Assembly: GCA_036936605.1 (NCBI GenBank)
Contig: JAUPFV010000001.1
Coordinates: 32,373,900-32,437,899, forward strand
Source of the DNA: Limnanthes douglasii subsp. nivea
Lineage: Eukaryota > Streptophyta > Magnoliopsida > Brassicales > Limnanthaceae
DNA: 64,000 nt
Direction: 5' to 3'
Shown: positions 56,375 through 64,000 of the stretch, in pieces
How positions within the stretch are numbered: the first letter of the stretch is position 1
Layout of the letters: every line of letters starts with the position of its first letter
Program-made: the position numbers and the translations under genes
Notes under the pieces: model-generated
The model's database searches: none
The model's input: only the letters and a program-made list of their open reading frames with translations
Told to the model about the DNA's origin: nothing

Positions 56375-57492
56375 ATAAAAAAATTCAATAAGTTGGCGTA
56401 GTCCCGGATCACTCGCTATATATTCATTCGAATGAAATTCTACACTATCAACATTAGGTTTTGATATAGGGTCCATCAGATTAGGATGAATCATATAATT
56501 ATTACCCGAGCTACTTGAACAACCAACAATATTCCTTGGTTTTTTTAGCAAAATAACTCTCCATTATAAATCTACAAGTAAAAATATCTTATTATAATAT
56601 GATATTATTACATATAAAAATACATTTAACAATAAATCTTAATGTATCTTAATATATTATTTTTAAAAGATATTTAAAATAAAATAAAATATAACAAAAC
56701 CAAATTTAATATCTTAAATATATTTTAAAAGTTACATAAAGTTAAATAAAATTTGATATAAAAAATATATTTTTGAAAAATAAATTAAAATAAATAAAAT
56801 TTGTTATATAAAAAATATTTTTAACACATGAAAATATTAATTTTTAAAATACATTTCAAAAGATACATGAAAATAAAATGTATAAAAGATATTTTTAAAA
56901 CATTGATGAAAATAAATTCAATTTTTTTATATAAAAAATATTTTTAAAATATATATACATAAAATAAAAAAAAATTATGTAAAAACTATATAAAATAAAA
57001 TCAAATTTGTATTAAACATAATTTATAATATAAATATATTATTTTATTTAAAAAAAAACTAACAAATATTTCAATATATATTGTCGGATTCAAAATTAAA
57101 GTCAAGTATTCTATAAAAAAATAAATCTTAATATATTAGTAATTTAAAATTATTTTAAAATATATAAACAAATAAAATTAGTGATTAAAAATTGTTTTAA
57201 AAAAATATAAACAAATAAATTAAAAATGGTTATTTAAAATTTACTTCAGAAATAATTAAAAAAAATATGATTTGAATAAATAAAACTTTGCTATCTAAAA
57301 CTAAGTAAATGTATTTTCACTTTTTTAAGTGATCACAAATCAGATCAAAAATAAAAATGTATTATTAGGCTTTTTAAGATCAAAATAATAATAAAATCTC
57401 AAAAGAAAACAAAGAGAATATATAGACCTTGAAAAAATAAATTGGTGAAACTCGTATCGTGTTCTACCATCAGATCGTACATCCGCCACTGC

Positions 57493-57692
57493 CCGTAAGT
57501 AACGGGCATGCACAGGGTAAACCCTTAGTCTGAGGCAATAGCCTGCAAACCAACGCGAGAAGGTAAACCACATAAGGTGACATCTGTCATTGCCGTAAGT
57601 AACGTACATGCACAGGCTAAACCCTCAGTCTGACGCAATAGTCTGCAAACCAACGCCAGAAGGTAAACCGCGCAAGATGACAGGCTCAACCA
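57493..57692. repeat. 100-bp tandem duplication
   Basis: Units at 57493-57592 and 57593-57692, starting CCGTAAGTAACG and sharing GCACAGG.TAAACCCT.AGTC, GCAAACCAACGC and AGAAGGTAAACC. They differ at roughly 15%. The hAT element to the left was inserted in the first bases of unit 1. Its GC content is higher than its surroundings. It may be part of an LTR (see next entry). Confidence 0.85.
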
Positions 57693-57804
57693 ACTCGGCT
57701 ACCCCTTGAGGGTTTGGGTTTGTTAGTTATTCACAAGAACAAGGGTTTATTATTCCGAAGATTAAAAAAATTAAATTGGAAAATTCAATATTAATTTATA
57801 CCAA

Positions 57805-59290
57805 TTAGTATTAGAGCAAAAAAACCTTACGATGGTTCATAAATTAATCTGGATGTATATCTTTTATTAAATCAAAGGATTTTTTTTATGTATACAAGAT
57901 CTATATCATTGAGATTATTTGTTAATTGACTTGGTAAAGTATTAATCTAAGGTTTATGTGAAAAAAATATGATTAGATTGATTTGTTCAAACAAATGCAT
58001 ATTAAATGTTTAGAATTTTATGAATAATTATTAATTTTGATAAGAATTAGTTTTTTTTTTGCATTAAATAAGATTTTATTTGGTTCATAGAAAAAATTCA
58101 TGAATTTATAATCAACCAAACTCTAATCGAACTGGTTAAATCAGACCTATTCGGAGAACATCGCACCGACGACGTAACCCCAAATGTTATTGTTGATCCA
58201 AAGTTGTTTGACAATAATCATTGTGGCCAACTAGCAACTATCGATGTCGATAAAAGTCTCAGTTTGTGAATGAATCACAACCCACTACTGTCACGATGAC
58301 AACAAAATGACGATGTGACCTGAGCGGCTTGCCCATTGATAACAATAGAAGGCTAGAATTTTTTTTCGAAAAAAATATGTAATTTTTAAATATAAGTGTT
58401 TTGGCATGCTGTACTTTGTATGTATTTGTGGAATACATGATTTATATTCTTGAATGATTATATAGATATGCATGACTAAGGTTTCAGATTTTGGTAGGTA
58501 AATGTAGAATCATTTAATCAGTCATCCAGAATGTTAATTGATTTTATGAGGATCCAATGATGTGAAAAGGTTCAAGAGATTAAATTAAATTTCAAATATT
58601 ATTGGCCCTCAGGAGGGTTAATATTTGGATTTGGTTAATCATAAACTAGATAAACTTTGCTGAAAAATGATTATTGAGACTTTTTTTAATCCAAGAGATG
58701 AATGAGCCTTTCGGAGGGTTTCACCAGTGCTTAGTAAACTTGAATTAATCATTGTATGTATTTTTATTTAAGTAGGCGAAATCATCTTTCTAGAGGGTTT
58801 AAATGGTACTTAAAAAAATTAAGGTTATTTTAATTTAAGTAAGTAAAATTAAACCATCTGGAGGGTTTCACCGATACCTGGGATGGTTAAAATAATTATT
58901 AATGACAAAAATTCTCAAAGTTATAAATATGTGTTAGTATAATTTTTCATCCGGTATCCTATTACCATGGTATGTTATGTTTTACGTGTATATGTCATGT
59001 TCAAGTACATTACGTATTTATATGTCATATTTATTTATGTGTTGTGCATTATATATGTCACATTTAATATTATGGGTTACAATCCGATAGGGAGCAAACC
59101 CTCAGTGTCGGATGGATCAAATTTGAATTAGTGGAAAGAAGATACTGAGTTGTTCTTGAGGTGTCGTGATTATGATCTTGCACTAATGAAACCTAAACTA
59201 GCAACTCTTACTCATGAAAGTTCACTTTAGGAAATTAGCTACTCTCGCTAGTTTTAAGCTTGGACTCGGAAGTTGTGCGACACACTTGAT
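57805..59290 (+). mobile_element. Degenerate copia-like relic: primer site, leader and gag start
   Basis: TTAGTATTAGAGC at 57805-57817 is close to the tRNA-iMet primer site TTGGTATCAGAGC and would place an LTR end near 57794. A leader follows with repeated GGAGGGTTTCACC words (58690-58880). Near 59090-59240 the plus strand reads DGSNLN, a stop, WKEDTELFLRCRDYDLALMK and PKLATLTHESSL, like the gag start of some Arabidopsis copia groups. No pol was found. Weak but consistent order. Confidence 0.4.
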
Positions 59291-60049
59291 GCTTAGACTT
59301 GAGAGTTATATAGCATAGTGTCCGCATATGAGAGCCACACTACACAATTGATGGAGTCATGCACCATTCTAGGTGCTCGAGAATGAGAGCTACTACATAT
59401 GACAGAAGGTCGGACATATTGGTCGCTTTGACATGTTTTGTATCATGATTTGGAGGTTAAATAAGTATCTGATAGAGTATATAACCTTAGGAAACATATA
59501 GTTTCAAGTGTTCTGCATTCCAAGGATGGGGACGAGAATGTCTCTATTTATCGACCAACTTATAAGCACTAGGTTTTACCTTAACTATCATAGTTGAGGT
59601 TCCTTCTAAGTTTGGAATAGCTTGTCGATGGATTCGTATTTTGTGTGAGGAAAAACCCTTATGAGGACTTAATACCTTTTTGAATTTCATGAAATTATTT
59701 TTTAGCATCGAAGTTGTTGTGTAGTAGTATTACGTAATGGTCCACTTAGAGGTGTGTTTGTTATCCCTATTTGATATGTCATCTTACTTTTGGTATTCGA
59801 AAATACGATAGAAGTTTCTCTCTTAGTATCATAAGCTTCATCACATAAACTATGGTGAATAAATTATTCTCGTTATGTTTATCCGGGTGGTGCGGTATAA
59901 CCATAATATTTTTTGAAATAATTCAGTATAATTCTTTGCATACCCTCAAGGATGTGGTGTAATCCATACTGTTACGTTGGTTAGAAAAGTTCAGCTCATC
60001 CCTCGGGCTCTGTAAAATTCAATAATTTTAATTGTTCTGAACTTTTTTT

Positions 60050-62720
60050 ATTACCAAGGTTTAAATCCTAGGGACCTCATCCATTCTTATTAGAGGCTCG
60101 TCCTTTATCCATTTTGAAAAATAGTCTACTATGACTCGTAGGAACCATCTTCCCCCAAGGGCTTTTGGTAGGGGCCTCAATATGTCAAACTCTTATATTC
60201 CAAAGTGAAAAACTAGGAGATCGATTCCATTGGTATCGTACAATATGAATTTATTTTACAAATCAGCGGCATTTATCGGAGTGTTGCACGAGTTCTTTTG
60301 CGTCCTCGTAGATCATAGGCCCGTAGTAGCCCGATAGCAAATTTTTCTTGTGGAATGATTTTATGTCTGTATTGGGAACTTATTCTTCTTAGTGGAGCTC
60401 ATTGAGTGTAAATGAGGATTTTTCCAAGCCCAAACACAAAAATATGAGTCTTGAGAGACCTTGGATGTACAAATATTGTCAAGTATAGTGTAGTAAGTGA
60501 TCATATTTTGATAATTCTAACCTCGGTATTGTCAACCCGGAATGTCCCTTGCATGATGGTGTTTTAATAGTCATAGCCTCAAAGGTTGTCTCAGAGGGAT
60601 TGACTCGTGTCGGTTGGTAGATAATACATGTTTTACGAGTGATGAACCATAGTCTATATGTAGTATTTTCTACATAAGCGAATGCATTAACTATTTTTTT
60701 AGCTTGTGATACTTGTTCGTATTACACTTGTTCGAATTTTGAGGCATCGACCAGTAACTTTTCTAGATAATAGATAATTGTATCATTTTGTTGCTTCGGT
60801 TTGTGCCAAATCATAGTTGATACAAACTGAGATTCACTGAGAAGTCTTGTGCAACGTGCACTCTATATTTGGTTGAGCTGAAGCCTTATTGTGGATGTTC
60901 ATACTCGACCTTGTTATTTAAGGTAGGAATCTAAATCAAATGAGTTGATAAAGAGGATATTTCACATGATAAATGACCTTAATACCATTGGTAAAGTTGG
61001 CTGAGCTCCTCCATAATGGGTTGGGACTAGTTTCCAAGGGGGTATGCCATTTGGCTTGAAATTTATTAGAAAATCTCTTAGGTTCTGGGGTTTGATAGCA
61101 TGTTGTGGTTCAAACTTGATGTCCAAATCTTCAGCTCTACAGACCACCATGTTAGCCAATATGAGTTGTTATACCTTTAGAGGACATTCCTTAGAGTAAA
61201 ATATGTTTAACCCTAAATTTTATGGCCTTTGAATTATGTCCTTCTTTTGTGACCATTACTAGAGCTTATTTTAGTCTCTAGTTCCAGATAACGAGTTTTG
61301 ACAATGAGTACAGGTTTACATATCATATAGCTCGCAAGCTGGTTCATTATTCTTTAACCAAAACCACACTTACAACATAATCAAATACTTTTTAGTCTAA
61401 TTAAAGATTATTACATGGGTTTGGTCGTATGAGGACATCAAGGGAAGCTAAATGATCTTTGATTTTTTGGAATACCTCATCAAATTCAGGTGTCTAGTTG
61501 AAATGGCTAACGTGCTTAAGTACTTTAAAAAATGAGCCGCATTTAGCGTACGATCGAAAGATAAATCGATCAAGCGCAACCAACATGCTTATTTATACCT
61601 CGTTGATAGATTGCGGTGGTTTCATTAGTGCTAGATTAGCTAGCTGAATTTGGTGTCTCTATCCATTTTTTATGACTAAATACCCCCAAGAATTCTTATA
61701 ATTGATTATGAATGTATATTTCCTTAGATTAAGTTTAAGATTGAATACTTAGAGGTATTCAAAAGTTTCTTTAAGCTATGTGAGGTGAATTTATTCCTTT
61801 GGGCTAGTAACTAGCATTGCACCGATATATAATTGAAAGGTCCACCTTCATGGATGAAGGGAATAACTTTATAGCAATGCAGACCGTACTCGGTCATAAA
61901 GGTCGTATGCTCTTCTTCGTCATGATACATGATAATTTGATTGTAGCCTGAATATGCATCCAAGAAATAGACCGTTTTGTTTCCTGAGGTGGCATCCATC
62001 AGTTAGTCAATTCTTGGGATTGGGAATGTATCATTTGGGTAGACTCACTTGAGATCAATAAAGTCTACTAATATCCTTCATTTTCCATCTTTATTATTTT
62101 ATAATGATCAAATTCTCAGTCCATACAAGGTATATTTCTTCTTTGATATGGTTAATTTGGCCTAATTGTTCGACCTCAATAATAAATTTATCATGAGATG
62201 ATGATTTACACTTTTGTTTTATTAACCAATAACTAATATTGATTAATTACTTGCGACAGACTATCAAATTTGGGACTCCTATGATGTGTGTAATTCTAAA
62301 AAAAATATCAAAGTTGTTGGATATAAATGTTAACATTTGAGATTGTAGATCCCCTTGCAGGTCGTGTCCAATACCGACTGTGCGTCTAAGGTCAAGTGTA
62401 ATTTATTCTAATTTATCCTAAAGTTCTATTTTAAAATGCATTCCTTGGATATTCACGATTTTCTATGATGATACACTGAGGTTAATTGATATTGGTGCAG
62501 ATATAATGAAATATCATGACATTTATAGTAACGCTTTGGTTGCCGCAAATTATGCTAATTTTTTTATTGACAATGTAGCGCATGCACTGGTTCATGGTCG
62601 AAATGATATTACACATTTGATTGAGTCGTGGTTGGCTAAGAATAGCATTATAAGACCGTGGACCGTCTACATCATGGAATGTAATCGGAGAGAGAAGAGG
62701 CTTGTATAGATCTACCAATT
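60050..62720 (-). pseudogene. Gypsy pol remnant: RT, RNase H, integrase
   Basis: 62482-62718 reads HDVDGPRSYNAILSQPRLNQ and MNQCMRYIVNKKISIICGNQ, the motif between protease and RT. 61811-61999 is the RT core start (MDATSGNKTVYFLDAYSGYN, catalytic D in L-D-A-Y-S-G). 60962-61159 holds AEDLDIKFEPQHAIKPQNLR, the RNase H end. 60240-60330 reads YYGPMIYEDAKELVQHSDKC, the integrase zinc region. Frames are broken between all parts. Non-functional. Confidence 0.7.
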
Positions 62721-62949
62721 TTGATTGATTTTTTAAATATTACCGTCGAAGGTATAATGCTTTTGAGAAGGATTGGTGATTTATCTGAGGGTGTCTCCTT
62801 CTACAATAATTCGTACAATTTTTCTGCTCAAATAGGGATCCAAGGACTCGTGAATATACCCCAAGATTTGGGTTATCCTCTATCCATATTTTGTTGACCA
62901 AGTATTCTAAGATAAATTATATGCATTCAACCTTCATATATTTGTATTC

Positions 62950-63560
62950 GCATTGTCTCGTCTACTTTAATTTGATGTTATAACTTGACTAAAAGCTTCC
63001 CAAAGTTGAGAGCCTTACATTATATAATATACTTGGTATAAGTCTTTGGTAGGATTCCTTGGCGGAACGCAATACAGATAACTGATTCATTGAAGTTTTT
63101 GAGCTTGTTCTTGACGCTGACAAACCTCTTAGTGTAACCTCACATGCTTTCATTATCTTCTTTCTTACAATAGATGATATAGTCTTCGCCTATGTAGATT
63201 ATTTTACTTCCAACAAATTGATCTTTGAAATGTGATTCATAGAATATTTGAATATACAAATCAAACCCGAAGGTAAAAAATAGAACTGTTATAGATCGTT
63301 ACCTTACAAATTCATGGAAAAACATAAGAGTATGTCGTCTTTGTTGAACCCCAACGTCTCATTTTGGAATTGTTTGATGTGGTGTTCGGGGTTTTCCGTT
63401 GTATCATATCTATCTATTTTGTATTGATCTAATTTTTAGGTAAGATTACGTACCACTATTTCTAGTGCTAGTGATGATGCCACCAAACAATATGTTAAGC
63501 TTTGTTCCCCTCACCCATGAAATAGTTAGACAGGGTTGGCAGAGATCTAATTATTATGAG
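62950..63560 (-). pseudogene. Gypsy gag remnant
   Basis: The minus strand gives HFKDQFVGSKIIYIGEDYII, then YCKKEDNESM, a stop, GYTKRFVSVKNKLKNFNESV and AFRQGI. This is the conserved Retrotrans_gag end (Q-R-.-E-S-L-.-.-Y-.-.-R-F ... A-F-.-.-G) of Tat-like gypsy elements. Confidence 0.6.
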
Positions 63561-64000
63561 GGGCGGTTTGTTGTTAATTGTTCCAAGTCCAATTCTGAAT
63601 AACGGGTAATGGTGCATGATAGAAATGAGGGTTTAGTGGTGACGAAAGATGGCTCGAAAGTCTCATTCCCACTATGATATAAGGCTCGGCTCGGAGAGAA
63701 GCGTGGTTCTTTTTTTATTACACCATGATGTATTACCTAACAAAGTATACGTTATGCCTAGCCAATAACATATAATCTATGATTACATGCCACTATACTC
63801 AGTTTTTTTTGCAGCAAATCAAATTGTTCCACAACAAGGACCTGCAATATCAAATTACAGACCAATTTTCCAAGATTTTCTGTGTCAATCTAACCTATTA
63901 TGGGCCTATTAGCTTTTAAAGGGCTAATTTATCTTACATTTATTTTGGTATTTTAATTCTATGTTGATTCCGATAATCCAGACTCGTTCTCCTATCAACT

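Larger units (their letters stand above)
51170..56565 (-). pseudogene. hAT transposase N-terminus, interrupted by copia B
   Basis: Starts MESYFAKK at 56565. A 1-bp frame change leads into the frame with NIVGCSSSSGNNYMIHPNLM and EYIASDPGLRQLIEFF, ending at the copia border (56375). On the other side of the copia (51392 leftward) the same protein continues as YSNVRDTIRREFISKGHCQ, a stop, and KNHIFPQNK. This is the conserved D-P-G-L-R, R-D-.-.-R-R, K-G-.-C-Q region of ZMYM1-like hAT proteins. The zinc finger and catalytic core are missing. Coding lies only in 51170-51392 and 56375-56565. Confidence 0.75.
51049..57491 (-). mobile_element. hAT element with transposase remnant, split by copia B
   Basis: Ends CAGTGGCGGATCTAG at 51049 and, on the other strand from 57491, CAGTGGCGGATGTACG. 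The 8-bp target duplication CCCGTAAG (51041-51048, 57492-57499) is perfect. Without the copia (51393-56374) the element is about 1.46 kb. It keeps only the N-terminal part of a ZMYM1-type hAT transposase, on the minus strand, so it is an internally deleted derivative. The AT-rich interior at 56570-57440 shows no other coding. Confidence 0.88.
59900..63650 (-). mobile_element. Decayed Ty3/gypsy (Tat-like) element
   Basis: Minus-strand order from right to left: gag (63060-63260), post-protease region (62480-62720), RT (61500-62150), RNase H/tether (60960-61160), integrase (60050-60330). LTRs were not identified. Stops and frameshifts occur throughout and only short stretches are open, so it is old. 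It may extend past both limits given. Confidence 0.7.

Noticed and set aside
57687..57725. tRNA-like stretch (CAACCAACTCGGCTACCCCTTGAGG)
   Set aside because: Could not fold it into a cloverleaf with acceptor and anticodon stems; more likely LTR sequence.

Overview
This is a transposon-packed window of a flowering-plant nuclear genome, most likely from a Brassicaceae species. The evidence is AT-rich DNA, small genes with GT-AG introns, plant L1 LINEs with an RNase H domain, copia elements primed by initiator tRNA-Met, a Pack-MULE, hAT and Harbinger-type elements, and gene fragments that resemble Brassicaceae families. I see no rRNA, tRNA, CRISPR or bacterial feature. The species assignment is inference.

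Three host genes look intact. (1) 8734-11748 (+) is a 13-exon gene for a divergent large subunit (alpha/beta) of transcription factor TFIIA, 425 aa. Its linker is built from an array of similar ~75-bp exons, and this is the most unusual coding feature here. (2) 17649-17939 (+) is a one-exon gene for a 96-aa protein of unknown function. Its start codon lies inside a long 5'-leader hairpin that also carries a short upstream ORF. (3) 32447-34899 (-) is a five-exon gene for a 158-aa HR-like lesion-inducing membrane protein.

Layout: 1-2470, LINE remnant (-), cut by the window edge. 2766-8408, Pack-MULE with a 9-bp target duplication, carrying fragments of an esterase/acyltransferase gene, a cysteine protease gene and an LRR receptor gene plus a minisatellite. 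A young copia element (4349-8326, 5-bp duplication) lies inside it. 8734-11748, TFIIA-like gene. 13.9-14.4 kb, minisatellite-bearing DNA element. 14.4-24.7 kb, a gypsy element and a LINE rearranged by a ~4.9-kb inversion that also carries the small gene; a 300-bp LINE segment is duplicated in inverted orientation at both breakpoints. 25.0-31.8 kb, two inverted arrays of a ~315-bp satellite around a decayed copia. 32.4-34.9 kb, lesion-inducing-protein gene. 35.3-41.1 kb, near full-length LINE (-) with a 12-bp duplication. 43.1-44.2 kb, unclear retroelement relic. 45.8-46.1 kb, Harbinger-like MITE. 46.9-49.3 kb, hAT/ZMYM1-type pseudogene. 49.8-50.6 kb, non-autonomous hAT with an 8-bp duplication. 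51.0-57.5 kb, hAT element (8-bp duplication) whose transposase remnant is split by a second copia (-). 57.5-59.3 kb, weak copia relic (+). 59.9-63.7 kb, decayed gypsy (-).

The two copia elements belong to one family. The young one has lost exactly its reverse transcriptase segment in frame. The older one keeps an open RT region but has broken gag and integrase. Neither looks autonomous alone. Exon borders of the host genes were placed by reading splice sites and checking that the phases join; they have not been tested against transcripts.
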